From Flavobacteriales bacterium (lineage in GTDB: Bacteria > Bacteroidota > Bacteroidia > Flavobacteriales_D > Sanyastnellaceae): DNA of 58,219 nucleotides. Below are positions 7,167 to 16,169 of the stretch, one piece after another. Position numbers and translations under genes: made by a program. The DNA is taken from assembly GCA_019694805.1 (NCBI GenBank), contig JAIBBG010000015.1, positions 1 to 58,219 on the forward strand. Direction: 5' to 3'. The notes under the pieces were generated by a model. That model worked only from the letters and a program-made list of their open reading frames with translations. It made no database searches and was not told the origin of the DNA. Every line of letters starts with the position of its first letter. Position 1 is the stretch's first letter.

Positions 7167-9479
7167 TCAGTTATTGGCTCGTTTCGCCCGTTGCATCGGA
7201 TTTTCACGAGATGGGCCTTGACGATTTTCTTTATACAATTCAAATCGACTGGGCACAACCTTCGCAGGCCAGTTGTTGTTGTTCAGATCAACATCGGCGG
7301 TCTCGAGCCATGGATCGAGTGTGATGGAAACCACTTCCTGATTCACACTGAACACCTTGGTCACTTCTGGTTCACTGCGTTTCCATATCTCCGCCGGTAT
7401 GCGAATTTCCTGATGACTACCATCCTTGAACTGCAGGTCAAAAATCAAAGGCATGATCAATCCGCCTTTGTTTTCTACTGTGACTTGATAAAATAATTTT
7501 CCTGAATTCACCAATTTCTTTTCATCATCAGAAAGTCTGGACAAATATTCCTCGTATTCCTTTTTGTCAAGGGTCGTAATCTCGTAGGGATCAAATGTGG
7601 TATAGAAATCGCGCATGTCAGGATCACTCTGTACCTGGATTTCTAATTTCTCCTGACGGTCTTTTTCAAGTGAAACATCTTTGGGTTTGTTGGCTTTCTG
7701 ATTGCGGTCAAATTGTTTTTCAATCTCCGGATTATGTGTATTCAATCGAAATGCCCGTACTTCTTTCAGATTCATATCGCAATGGTCTGTTTCATAAAAC
7801 CATCCTCGCCAGAACCAATCGAGATCAACACCGCTGGCATCTTCCATGGTGCGGAAAAAGTCATCGGGTGTTGGATGACGAAAAGCCCAACGCCTTGAAT
7901 ATTCTTTGAATGCATAGTCAAAAAGCTCACGGCCCATGATGGTCTCGCGCAGAATATTCAAGCCCGTAGCGGGTTTGCCATATGCATTGTTTCCAAATTG
8001 ATAAATGCTCTCACTGTTCGTCATGATCGGACACATCTTGCTTTTATCACCTTTCATATAATCGACGATATTTCTCGCAGGTCCGCGTTGACAAGGATAA
8101 TTGCTATCGTATTCTTTTTCCGTGAGGTATTGAACGAATGTATTGAGTCCTTCATCCATCCACGTCCATTGTCTTTCATCACTATTGATGATCATCGGGA
8201 AAAAATTATGACCAACTTCATGGATAATGACTGAGATCATGCCGTTGCGAGTACCTTCATCGTAGGTACCATCTTTTTCTGGACGACCACCATTGAAACA
8301 GATCATCGGATATTCCATTCCCATCCATTTGGTGTGTACCGAAATGGCAACAGGGTAGGGGTAATCAATGGTGAATTTGCTATAGGTGCGCAAGGTATGA
8401 GCAACCACGCGTGTGCTGAACTGTCCCCAAAGTGGATTGCCTTCCTTGGGATAGTATGACATGGCGAGAGGAGTTTTATCGCCAATTTTTACGCGTTGTG
8501 CATCCCAAATGAATTTTCTGGAAGTGGCAAAAGCAAAGTCGCGCACATTCTCAGCTTTGAAGACCCAGGTTTTTTCTTTGGTTGATTTGTCCTTTTCATT
8601 TTCCCGGGCTTCATCTTCGGTAACTATAACCACGGGCTCATCAGAAGTTTTGGCTTTTTCGAATCGCTGAAATTGGGTCGTGGTTAAAACATCCTTTGGA
8701 TTTTGCAAAACGCCGGTGGCCGCCACAACATGATCTTCAGGAACAGTGATCGAAACAATATAATTTCCGAAGTTCAGGGTGAATTCACCCATGCCGAGGA
8801 ATTGTTTGTGTTGCCACCCTTGATTGTCGGCATAGACCACCATTCGCGGGAAAAACTGCGCCATGGTGTACAAGTGGTTTTTATCTTCTTCGAAATATTC
8901 ATAACCACTTCTTCCACCAAGTCGGATGCGGTCATTGATGTTATACCACCATTTGATCTTGAAGACGAAAGTACCTTTAGGCTTTAAACCACCAGGCAAA
9001 TCAATACGCATCATGGTTTTATTGATGGTGTACTTCAGTGGTTTTCCTGAAGCGTCTTGGACATGCTCCAGCTTGAATCCACCATCGTACCAAGGCTCGA
9101 GGTCGATGAGGTCGTTATAACTCACTTTGTCTTCAATCTTCATTTGTTCGATGGCATACGAATCGCTGTTTTTCGCAAATGCATTCTGATCGAGTTGAAG
9201 CCAGATATAAGTGAGTTGATCGGGAGAATTGTTGAAATAGGTAATTTCTTCCTCGCCATAGAGAGTCTGAGTGGCATCGTCGAGTCGGATTTTCATGTTG
9301 TAATCTGCCCGCTGTTGCCAGTACGCAAAACCGGGTGCTCCGCTGGCGGCTCGTTGATCATTGGGTGTGGCCAATTCCGGACCCAATTGTTTGAATTTAT
9401 CCTCCCATTTTACAGGTTGATCCTGTTGTGCCCGTAAGAAGGCAGGCGCTATGACACACAAAATAAAAAGTCTTCTCAT
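7167..9479 (-). CDS. M1 family zinc aminopeptidase, exported
   Basis: Gluzincin aminopeptidase-like protein of 770 residues with a signal peptide (MRRLFILCVIAPAFLRAQQ), so probably periplasmic or surface-located. The zinc site is intact: HEVGH at 420-424 and the third ligand Glu443 in WMDEGL, exactly HExxH-X18-E. The substrate-recognition motif appears as WMGMEYP, a variant of the usual GxMEN. N-terminal beta domain features (YNMKIRLDDATQTLYGEEEITYFNN) match M1 proteins. The C-terminal third is beta-rich with a charged linker (FDRNQKANKPKD). The start at 9479 is chosen because the frame upstream (to 9557) encodes no signal and crosses the promoter box at 9497-9504. It is divergent from clpS. 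Confidence 0.9.
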   Translation of the reverse strand: MRRLFILCVIAPAFLRAQQDQPVKWEDKFKQLGPELATPNDQRAASGAPGFAYWQQRADYNMKIRLDDATQTLYGEEEITYFNNSPDQLTYIWLQLDQNAFAKNSDSYAIEQMKIEDKVSYNDLIDLEPWYDGGFKLEHVQDASGKPLKYTINKTMMRIDLPGGLKPKGTFVFKIKWWYNINDRIRLGGRSGYEYFEEDKNHLYTMAQFFPRMVVYADNQGWQHKQFLGMGEFTLNFGNYIVSITVPEDHVVAATGVLQNPKDVLTTTQFQRFEKAKTSDEPVVIVTEDEARENEKDKSTKEKTWVFKAENVRDFAFATSRKFIWDAQRVKIGDKTPLAMSYYPKEGNPLWGQFSTRVVAHTLRTYSKFTIDYPYPVAISVHTKWMGMEYPMICFNGGRPEKDGTYDEGTRNGMISVIIHEVGHNFFPMIINSDERQWTWMDEGLNTFVQYLTEKEYDSNYPCQRGPARNIVDYMKGDKSKMCPIMTNSESIYQFGNNAYGKPATGLNILRETIMGRELFDYAFKEYSRRWAFRHPTPDDFFRTMEDASGVDLDWFWRGWFYETDHCDMNLKEVRAFRLNTHNPEIEKQFDRNQKANKPKDVSLEKDRQEKLEIQVQSDPDMRDFYTTFDPYEITTLDKKEYEEYLSRLSDDEKKLVNSGKLFYQVTVENKGGLIMPLIFDLQFKDGSHQEIRIPAEIWKRSEPEVTKVFSVNQEVVSITLDPWLETADVDLNNNNWPAKVVPSRFELYKENRQGPSRENPMQRAKRANN

Positions 9480-9496
9480 CGTGATGGATTGTTCGA

Positions 9497-9504
9497 CAAA
9501 TTTA
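9497..9504 (-). promoter_or_regulatory. -7 promoter box for the M1 peptidase gene
   Basis: TAAATTTG on the minus strand matches TAnnTTTG. It lies 17 bp upstream of the ATG and supports the start at 9479. Confidence 0.65.
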
Positions 9505-9529
9505 GTGCGACATGACGAAGGTTTTGAAT

Positions 9530-9537
9530 TACATTTG
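9530..9537 (+). promoter_or_regulatory. -7 promoter box for clpS
   Basis: TACATTTG on the plus strand is 26 bp before the clpS ATG. With the box at 9497-9504 it forms a compact divergent promoter pair. Confidence 0.65.
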
Positions 9538-9563
9538 TGTGCTGGAAATACTTTCAAAAAGCA

Positions 9564-9839
9564 ATGGCACCTTTCACTGAATTAGAAGAACTTGTTCTGG
9601 AAGACGTAGTGACCGTCGAAGAGAAAAAACTCGTCCTTTATAACGACGAAGTGAACACCTTTGATTTTGTGATTACTTCATTAATGGATGTATGTAACCA
9701 CGAAATGCTTCAAGCTGAGCAATGCACACTGATCGTTCATTACAACGGCAAATGCGCTGTGAAGCAAGGTGAATTTGACAAACTCGAACCGATGTGTACG
9801 GCGCTATTGGATAGAGGACTCACTGCTGAAATCCAGTAG
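9564..9839 (+). CDS. clpS: ATP-dependent Clp protease adaptor ClpS
   Basis: ClpS binds ClpA/ClpC and delivers N-degron substrates to the Clp protease. The 91-residue product fits the family length. The core KLVLYNDEVNTFDFVITSLMDVC contains the conserved YNDxxN(T)F motif and the hydrophobic pocket helix. It continues with AEQCTLIVHYNGKCAVKQGEF, where a His-Tyr-Asn-Gly replaces the more usual HxxG context. The C-terminal LLDRGLTAEIQ strand is typical. The start at 9564 (MAPFTELEE) follows the promoter box by 26 bp; an in-frame ATG at 9537 overlaps that box and is excluded. The M48 lipoprotein gene begins 31 nt after the stop, so the two protein-quality-control genes probably share a transcript. 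Confidence 0.93.
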   Translation: MAPFTELEELVLEDVVTVEEKKLVLYNDEVNTFDFVITSLMDVCNHEMLQAEQCTLIVHYNGKCAVKQGEFDKLEPMCTALLDRGLTAEIQ

Positions 9840-9870
9840 AATATTTGCATTTTTAACCCAATCACTTTTT

Positions 9871-10674
9871 ATGAAAAAAATTCACGTAGCGGTCATAGTA
9901 CTGACCATCATTGGTATTGTCATCGGTTGTGCGCGTGTACCCATCAGCGGCAGACGTCAACTTAACCTCATTCCTGAATCCGAAATGATGGGCATGAGTT
10001 TTCAGGCCTACAAAGATTTTCTGGATACCAATCGCGTGCTTGCGGATACAGACAAAAACGTTGTGATGGTTCGCCGTATTGGCAACAACATCAAAGGCGC
10101 CGTTGAAAAATACCTTGCCGATAATAACCAAACGAAAAGAGTTGAAGGTTTCGATTGGGAGTTCAATGTCGTACAACAAGACGTCGTGAATGCGTGGTGT
10201 ATGCCGGGCGGAAAAGTTGTCGTGTACACCGGCATTCTTCCTGTTACACAGGATGAACAGAGTCTGGCTGTAGTCATGGGACATGAAATCGCTCACGCCA
10301 TAGCACGTCATGGTAATGAACGCATGAGTCAGGGACTTGCACTGCAACTTGGCGGCGCTGCTTTGAGTGTTGCGCTTTCTGAAAAACCTGCACTCACCAG
10401 AAATATTTTTCTTCAATCTTATGGTATCGGTTCTACACTCGGTTCATTGGCGTACAGCAGAAACCATGAAACTGAAGCCGACAAACTCGGCTTGGTATTT
10501 ATGGCCATGGCCGGATATGATCCTCAGGTTGCCATTTCATTTTGGGAACGCATGGCAGCAAGCGGTGGTCAGGCTCCTCCGGAAATTTTGAGCACTCACC
10601 CAAGTGATGCCACCCGCATATCGACCTTAAGAGAATTTATGCCGCAGGCTATGAAATATTACAAGCCGGGATAA
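9871..10674 (+). CDS. M48 family metallopeptidase, lipoprotein
   Basis: Zinc metalloprotease of the M48 family (LoiP/YcaL/BepA type), probably anchored to a cell-envelope membrane. Such enzymes act in outer-membrane protein quality control. The product is 267 residues. The signal ends in a lipobox, IVIGC (VLTIIGIVIGCARVP). The active site HEIAHAIARHGNERM carries HExxH, and the downstream glutamate ligand lies in SRNHETEADKLG, as in the family. The segment WCMPGGKVVVYTGILP is a hallmark M48 stretch. The start at 9871 is decided by the signal peptide. It lies 31 nt after clpS and is followed by a strong terminator. Confidence 0.92.
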   Translation: MKKIHVAVIVLTIIGIVIGCARVPISGRRQLNLIPESEMMGMSFQAYKDFLDTNRVLADTDKNVVMVRRIGNNIKGAVEKYLADNNQTKRVEGFDWEFNVVQQDVVNAWCMPGGKVVVYTGILPVTQDEQSLAVVMGHEIAHAIARHGNERMSQGLALQLGGAALSVALSEKPALTRNIFLQSYGIGSTLGSLAYSRNHETEADKLGLVFMAMAGYDPQVAISFWERMAASGGQAPPEILSTHPSDATRISTLREFMPQAMKYYKPG

Positions 10675-10693
10675 CCGGTTTTATCTCTGTTTC

Positions 10694-10740
10694 AAAAACC
10701 ATCATCATGAAAAATAACTTTCCTGATGATGGTTTTTTTT
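10694..10740 (+). terminator. Strong terminator after clpS-M48 unit
   Basis: A perfect 14-bp stem, AAAAACCATCATCA/TGATGATGGTTTTT (10694-10707, 10724-10737), running into T8. Confidence 0.88.
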
Positions 10741-10923
10741 ATGAGAAATAGTTTGATGAGTGCATGAGGCGCATCGTCAACTTGAGTCCGAAATGCATTA
10801 GCGCCAAGTTGAAGTTTTGTAAAATATTTTACGGTCATAAAGCGTTTTAAGTCGTTGATAGTCGTGTTGATAAAACTCATTTTTGTTCAATGTAGTTTTA
10901 ATTTTTAGGGCCTTGTTTAAAAA

Positions 10924-10931
10924 TAACTTTG
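10924..10931 (+). promoter_or_regulatory. -7 promoter box for the TPR gene
   Basis: TAACTTTG matches TAnnTTTG and lies 32 bp before the ATG at 10964. It excludes the upstream in-frame start at 10883. Confidence 0.65.
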
Positions 10932-10963
10932 CCGCATTCTTTTACCACCTCAAACACAACATC

Positions 10964-11287
10964 ATGCAGGACAGACTTAAAATGATTGAAACAATGTTGG
11001 AGACCAATCCTAAGGATAGTTTTCTTCATTACGCTGCTGCCCTGGAGCATCAAAAGAATGGCGATGTGAACACCGCAATCAAGATCATTCAAAAGATCAT
11101 CAAGAACGATCCGGATTATCTCGCGAGTTATTACCAATTAGGTAAAATGCTTGAAGAGAAAAACAAAATGAATGAGGCTGTAGATGTCTATAAGGCGGGT
11201 AAATCCATCGCCAGAAAACAAAACGACATGAAGACACTTGGCGAACTTTCAGAAGCCCTCATGCTTCTGGATGTTTATGAGGACTGA
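10964..11287 (+). CDS. Small tetratricopeptide-repeat protein
   Basis: Soluble 107-residue protein, almost entirely helical repeats. Two TPR-like units are visible, FLHYAAALEHQKNGDVNTAIKIIQ and YLASYYQLGKMLEEKNKMNEAVDVYKAG, each with the small/large residue spacing of TPRs. A final helix (LGELSEALMLLDVYED) caps the array. No signal peptide or catalytic motif. TPR proteins of this size usually act as protein-interaction adaptors; the partner cannot be deduced here. The start at 10964 lies just after the promoter box, and the gene appears monocistronic. Confidence 0.85.
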   Translation: MQDRLKMIETMLETNPKDSFLHYAAALEHQKNGDVNTAIKIIQKIIKNDPDYLASYYQLGKMLEEKNKMNEAVDVYKAGKSIARKQNDMKTLGELSEALMLLDVYED

Positions 11288-11351
11288 TTGTTTTCCCCTA
11301 AGAAATCTTAATAGTTTGTTGTGATCTGCGTATTGCGCACTTTTTGAGCGC

Positions 11352-11359
11352 TATTTTTG
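11352..11359 (+). promoter_or_regulatory. -7 promoter box upstream of the conserved secreted protein
   Basis: TATTTTTG matches TAnnTTTG, 33 bp before the ATG at 11393. Confidence 0.6.
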
Positions 11360-11392
11360 TTATGACCTGAAAGGTCTGTGTTCCACATGCTC

Positions 11393-12652
11393 ATGAGAAA
11401 ACTTCTGCTTTCATTGATACTCGCCGGAATCACTTGGAATGCCACCGCATCCAAGATCCTGATTCCAATGGATGATTCACAAACGAATCATCTCAAAGCT
11501 TATGGCATTGCCTACTGGGTATTGCAAAATAAGATTCCCATTGAATGGTTATTGAACTACCGCGGCGGTAGTTTTTTGTGTGATGGATTCGAAGATATCT
11601 CTAAAGAATGTCGTATCCGTGGTGTGTCATTTCAGGTTATTGCCGATGTGCAGGCTCAACAGATCTACTCTGAAATCGCCGATCCTGAAGTGAACATGGA
11701 AAAGGTGAAACTTGAAGTGGCACCTAAAATTGCTGTGTACTCTCCTCCGGGTAAACAACCTTGGGATGATGCTGTTACTCTTGTTCTCACATATGCCGAA
11801 ATTCCTTACACCATCATTTACGATGCTGAAATCGTTCACAATGAACTACCGAAGTATGATTGGCTTCACTTGCACCATGAGGATTTTACAGGTCAATACG
11901 GTAAGTTCTATCGTAGTTTTAAAAATGCAGCATGGTATCAAGAAGAAGTGAAGACACAAGAGGCATTGGCAACTTCACTTGGTTTTAGCAAAGTGTCTGA
12001 GATGAAGCGTCAGGTCGCTGTGAACATCCGAAATTTTGTGCTGGGTGGTGGTTTCTTATTCACCATGTGCAGTGGTACTGATTCATTCGATATCGCTCTT
12101 GCAGCAGAAGGTGTGGACATTGTTGAGAGTGTTTTTGATGGCGATCCCAGTGATCCGCAATCACAGCAAAAACTCCAATACAATAACGGCTTTGCTTTTG
12201 AAAATTACAGATTGGATAAGGATCCGAATATTTATGAATTCTCAGACATCGATGGTACGGAGGATCATAATGTGCTCGGTGAAACCAAAGACTTTTTCAC
12301 CTTGTTCGATTTTTCAGCGAAATGGGACATCATTCCTACGATCCTAACCCAAAATCATACTCAGGTGATCCACGGATTCATGGGACAAACAACTTCATTC
12401 CGTGAGAAATTCATCAGAAGTAATGTCACCATCATGGGTGAATCTAAAAGCATCAAATGTGCGAAATATGTTCACGGTGAACTCGGACAGGGACAATGGA
12501 CATACTATGGTGGACACGATCCGGAAGACTATCGTCACCTCGTTGGTGATCCACCGACAGATTTGAATTTGTTTCCCAATTCACCGGGATACAGACTCAT
12601 CCTCAACAATATTCTTTTCCCCGCAGCTAAAAGAGAGAAGCAAAAAACCTGA
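11393..12652 (+). CDS. Conserved exported Bacteroidota protein, often annotated asparagine synthetase B
   Basis: Exported protein of 419 residues (signal MRKLLLSLILAGITWNATA). It belongs to a well conserved Bacteroidota family recognisable by ILIPMDDSQTNHLKAYG, LNYRGGSFL, PGKQPWDDAVTLVLTYAEIP, YDWLHLHHEDFTGQYGKF and YGGHDPEDY. Databases often label it asparagine synthetase B. I see neither the N-terminal Cys2 glutaminase nor the ATP-PPase motif of AsnB, and the exported location argues against that role. The central GGGFLFTMCSGTDSFD segment, with a nucleophile-elbow-like cysteine, suggests a class I amidotransferase-like fold. Alternative starts are GTG 11378 and ATG 11387. Its end is only 3 nt from the convergent DUF4249 gene. 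Confidence 0.8.
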   Translation: MRKLLLSLILAGITWNATASKILIPMDDSQTNHLKAYGIAYWVLQNKIPIEWLLNYRGGSFLCDGFEDISKECRIRGVSFQVIADVQAQQIYSEIADPEVNMEKVKLEVAPKIAVYSPPGKQPWDDAVTLVLTYAEIPYTIIYDAEIVHNELPKYDWLHLHHEDFTGQYGKFYRSFKNAAWYQEEVKTQEALATSLGFSKVSEMKRQVAVNIRNFVLGGGFLFTMCSGTDSFDIALAAEGVDIVESVFDGDPSDPQSQQKLQYNNGFAFENYRLDKDPNIYEFSDIDGTEDHNVLGETKDFFTLFDFSAKWDIIPTILTQNHTQVIHGFMGQTTSFREKFIRSNVTIMGESKSIKCAKYVHGELGQGQWTYYGGHDPEDYRHLVGDPPTDLNLFPNSPGYRLILNNILFPAAKREKQKT

Positions 12653-12655
12653 TCC

Positions 12656-13471
12656 TTATTCGGGAATAACGATCGATTTTTTACTGCTGGTATAAGCTCC
12701 GAATACTCCGAGAGCACCACCTTCAACATTAGACACTGGATTTGCCGGCGCAGCAGCGAACGGACTTCCGGCATCTTCTGAAGCTACTGATGCAAAAGTT
12801 TGATAGAATTCGTAAAGCTCCGGACTCAATGATTGCAATTCAATATCTACTGAATCACCCGCAGCAAAAGAATAAGTGAAGATCGGAATTCTGATCAAGA
12901 CTCCATCGTTCAGGTTGTCATCAAATACCATGATATCATCTGCTGTATTCTGCAATTCACCATCTACCGTATAAATCACACGGTAGAAATTTTTCCCGGG
13001 TTGATCCATGAAATTGAGGAAAATATTGTATCCATCTTCACCTCCAAAAAGGCCTTCATCAAATTCGTATTCCAATGAATCCAATACAACCGCAGGCATC
13101 ATATAGTCCTGTGCCGTGAATGTCTGATCATCTACTTCTACACGAATAGAATAGTTACTGGCATTGCTGAGTGACAGGCCATGAGCCACGTATTTTCCAT
13201 CAGCCACATAGGGTAATTGAACCTCGCTGCCATCCGGCATCGTCAAATATACCTGGGCATCATTTTCAGTTTCAGGACTAGTAGTATCGAAGAAACTTGT
13301 AGTCTTGGTCAAAAGCACGTATGCACTGTCCGTGCCTTCTACAACAGCACCTTCAACCACATAACGGCGCTCTGCTTCGTTCAGTTCAATATCGATCACT
13401 TCAGTACAACTGCTCAACAAAAGGAGCGAAACAAGTGACGAAAAAAGTATTTGATTTTTGAAACGTTTCAT
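12656..13471 (-). CDS. DUF4249-type lipoprotein, partner of TonB receptor
   Basis: Outer-membrane-type lipoprotein of 271 residues. The signal ends in LLLSSC, then TEVIDIELNEAERRYVVEGAV, the characteristic N-terminus of DUF4249 proteins. The body is beta-rich with an acidic character (YEFDEGLFGGEDGYNIFLNF). Proteins of this family are regularly encoded next to a TonB-dependent receptor with a carboxypeptidase-like N-terminal domain, as here. They probably form a surface substrate-capture pair analogous to SusCD. The ligand is unknown. The gene begins 11 nt after the receptor stop, so they form one operon with the receptor first. Confidence 0.85.
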   Translation of the reverse strand: MKRFKNQILFSSLVSLLLLSSCTEVIDIELNEAERRYVVEGAVVEGTDSAYVLLTKTTSFFDTTSPETENDAQVYLTMPDGSEVQLPYVADGKYVAHGLSLSNASNYSIRVEVDDQTFTAQDYMMPAVVLDSLEYEFDEGLFGGEDGYNIFLNFMDQPGKNFYRVIYTVDGELQNTADDIMVFDDNLNDGVLIRIPIFTYSFAAGDSVDIELQSLSPELYEFYQTFASVASEDAGSPFAAAPANPVSNVEGGALGVFGAYTSSKKSIVIPE

Positions 13472-13482
13472 ATGGCGTTTTA

Positions 13483-15825
13483 TCAGAATGTGAAGTTGTA
13501 TGTAATGGATGGAACAATCTTAAAGAGAGCAGTGCGAACGGCTTCTTTTTGTTCCGGATTGTCTTCGTTATTGCGGAAAGTGATCGAGTAAGCATTTTCA
13601 CGTGCGTATAAGTTGTACACAGAAAAATTCCAGCTCGACTCATACTTTTTGCCTTCCTTCTTCTTGCCATCTACTGTTACACCCAAATCCATGCGGTGAT
13701 AAGCTGGCATGCGGTAACCGTTTCTTTCAGTATAGTACGGAACAGAAACACCATTGACTTCATACTTACCTGAAGGGAAGGTGACTGGTGCTCCAGTATT
13801 GTACACCCAGTTGGTGGAGATATTCACGCGGTCATTCAATTGATAAATCAAAACTATGGCGATATCATGTATGCGGTCTTGTCTGGATGGATATTCACTA
13901 CCTTCATTGATCTCTTCAAAGGTTCGCAATGAGCGTGAAAGCGTATAGCTCACCCAACCTGTAAACTGACCTTTTTGTTTTCTCAGGAAAAATTCTGCAC
14001 CATAAGATCTTCCTTTACCAAATACGAGTTGACCTTCGGCTTCATCATTGAAGAACAAATCGGCTCCATTGCGGTAGTCAATCTGATTTGCCATGAGTTT
14101 GTAATAACCTTCAATGCTAAACTCAAAGGTATTGTCCTTGAAATTCCTGAAATAACCAAGTGCTACCTGATCTGAAATCTGTGGCTTCACATTGTTACTA
14201 CTCGGAACCCAGATATCTGTTGGTTGCGATGAAGTGGAGTTGGAAAGGAGGTGTAAGTATTGAAACGCTCTGTTGTATGATGCTTTTACTGAACTTACGG
14301 TGTTGAGCTGGTATTTGGCGGAAACGCGAGGTTCAAGACCTCCATATCGTTGTATGCTCTCCCAAGAGCCATAAACTTTTTCGGATGTTTTCACTCCATC
14401 CTCATCAAAAGTGTAGGCTTTGCCTTTTCCTAAATAATCAAACCATGAATAGCGCAGTCCATAACTGATTCCGAAGTTTTCAGTGATGCTCTGATCGTCC
14501 TGAACATAAACTGCAGCCTCCAAAGCATAGCGGTTGGTAAGCTTGGTGTCCACAAAAGAAACATAATCACTCTTAACTTCACCGGGAATGAAAGTGTGGT
14601 AAATCGCATTGGCACCAAACTTTATCTTGTGATTCGGATTGGGGAAAAGCGAAAAGTCTTGTTTGATGTTGATGTCGCGAATAGAAGAAGTAAATTTCAC
14701 TTCGTTACCACCCGCATTGAATACAAAACGATAGCTGTAATCGCTATAGATCGCTGAAGTATTCGAAAACAACTTATCATTGAAGATGTGATTCCATCTG
14801 AGTGTTCCGGTAGCATTTCCCCAATCAAATCCGAAAATATCTGCCAATCCGAATTTATCTCTTCCAAAATATCCGGAAAGAAATAACCTGTTCTTCGAAT
14901 TGAGTTCGTAGTTGGATTTGATGTTCAAGTCATAGAAATAAAGTGTAGAGTTTTTGGTGTCTTCATTTTTGGAAGCTTTCAAAAACACGTCGGCATATGT
15001 TCTGCGACCGGAAATCATGAACGAACCTTTGTCTTTCACAATAGGAGCTTCCAGCGTGAGCCTGGATGAAATCAATCCTATACCACCTGTTGCTCCGAAT
15101 TTTTTGGAGTTGCCATCGCGCATTTTGATATCCATCACCGACGATGAACGTCCTCCATATTCAGCAGGCATGCCACCTTTGTAAAGCGTCACATCTTTTA
15201 ATGCGTCAGAATTAAACACGGAAAAGAAACCGAGTAGGTGAGAGGCATTGTATACTGGTGCTTCATCCAATAGCACGAGGTTCTGGTCTGAACCACCACC
15301 GCGCACATAAAATCCTGAATTGCCTTCTCCAGCGCTCTTCACACCTGGTGTCATTTGGAAGATTTTGATGATGTCTTTTTCACCAAAAAGAACGGGCACA
15401 GATTCTACAGATTTCGGATCGATGCGAACAACACCCATTTCACTTTTACTTACGTTCTGATCCTTCTTTTCTCCGACAACGAGTACCTCTTCAAGCACGT
15501 TGTCTTCTTCTACAAGTTGAATATTGATCTGCTGATTTTGTGTGAGTTTTACTTTTTGTTCCTGTGTCGTATATCCAAGAAACTGATAAAACAAAGTGTA
15601 TTCACCCGCCGGCAATGTCAATGAATAGAATCCATACGTATTGGTGCTGGTGCCTTTACCAGGCAGTTCCCGCACACCAACCAAAACGCCAATGATGTCC
15701 TCGCCGTTGGCATTGTCCTTCACGTGTCCGCTGACGGTGAAATTTTGGGCAACTACCGACGATGTCATGAAAACCGCAATGATCAGGGATGAGAGTTGCA
15801 AAAATGTCTTTTGAAAATAGTTCAT
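13483..15825 (-). CDS. TonB-dependent outer-membrane receptor
   Basis: TonB-dependent transporter of 780 residues. The signal peptide (MNYFQKTFLQLSSLIIAVFMTSSVVAQ) precedes a carboxypeptidase-regulatory-like domain (FTVSGHVKDNANGEDIIGVLVGV...LPAGEYTLFYQFLGY). A plug (VLFGEKDIIKIFQMTPGVKSAGEGNSGFYVRGG) and a long beta-barrel ending in ITYNFTF follow. The terminal phenylalanine is typical for outer-membrane barrels. The pairing with a DUF4249 lipoprotein indicates import of an unknown ligand, not a glycan-specific SusCD pair. The start at 15825 is set by the signal peptide; the frame extends upstream to 15999 without a signal. It is transcribed first in a two-gene operon. Confidence 0.92.
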   Translation of the reverse strand: MNYFQKTFLQLSSLIIAVFMTSSVVAQNFTVSGHVKDNANGEDIIGVLVGVRELPGKGTSTNTYGFYSLTLPAGEYTLFYQFLGYTTQEQKVKLTQNQQINIQLVEEDNVLEEVLVVGEKKDQNVSKSEMGVVRIDPKSVESVPVLFGEKDIIKIFQMTPGVKSAGEGNSGFYVRGGGSDQNLVLLDEAPVYNASHLLGFFSVFNSDALKDVTLYKGGMPAEYGGRSSSVMDIKMRDGNSKKFGATGGIGLISSRLTLEAPIVKDKGSFMISGRRTYADVFLKASKNEDTKNSTLYFYDLNIKSNYELNSKNRLFLSGYFGRDKFGLADIFGFDWGNATGTLRWNHIFNDKLFSNTSAIYSDYSYRFVFNAGGNEVKFTSSIRDINIKQDFSLFPNPNHKIKFGANAIYHTFIPGEVKSDYVSFVDTKLTNRYALEAAVYVQDDQSITENFGISYGLRYSWFDYLGKGKAYTFDEDGVKTSEKVYGSWESIQRYGGLEPRVSAKYQLNTVSSVKASYNRAFQYLHLLSNSTSSQPTDIWVPSSNNVKPQISDQVALGYFRNFKDNTFEFSIEGYYKLMANQIDYRNGADLFFNDEAEGQLVFGKGRSYGAEFFLRKQKGQFTGWVSYTLSRSLRTFEEINEGSEYPSRQDRIHDIAIVLIYQLNDRVNISTNWVYNTGAPVTFPSGKYEVNGVSVPYYTERNGYRMPAYHRMDLGVTVDGKKKEGKKYESSWNFSVYNLYARENAYSITFRNNEDNPEQKEAVRTALFKIVPSITYNFTF

Positions 15826-16169
15826 GGTAGAATAAGTGATTCGGGGCGCAAAAGTGTGGCAGTCTTTTACAGAAAATGGATATGAAATAGGTGAATGGTA
15901 TCGATCAGCAGGTGAGTGGTATTTCATGAGGATTTCAGGTCGTGACCAATGGATATAATTTGCAAAGTGCATATTGTTTTGGGTTGATCTTGTGAGCAAA
16001 CATTTGATTCAACAATCATCGAATCATAACGTGCTATTCACACAAGGTGTGAGACAACTGAAGATCATCCGACCCCTAAACAATTTTGAAATTAAAATGT
16101 TCAGCCCGTGATATCATGCACGGACATCAGTTTTACACGAAAATGTTTCAGATTCGGCGGTTGATCCGA
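15826..16169. other. Intergenic region between TonB receptor start and PPIase stop
   Basis: 344 bp without a convincing gene. It should hold the promoter of the TonB receptor operon, but I see no exact TAnnTTTG close to the ATG; cacttttg near 15850 is the nearest minus-strand match. A short perfect inverted repeat TCACAC-aag-GTGTGA lies at 16038-16052 and could be an operator. A plus-strand frame at 16086-16352 runs into the PPIase gene and is a shadow. Confidence 0.6.

Noticed and set aside
11393..12652. Functional asparagine synthetase B
   Set aside because: No Cys2 glutaminase and no ATP-pyrophosphatase motif; the protein has a signal peptide.
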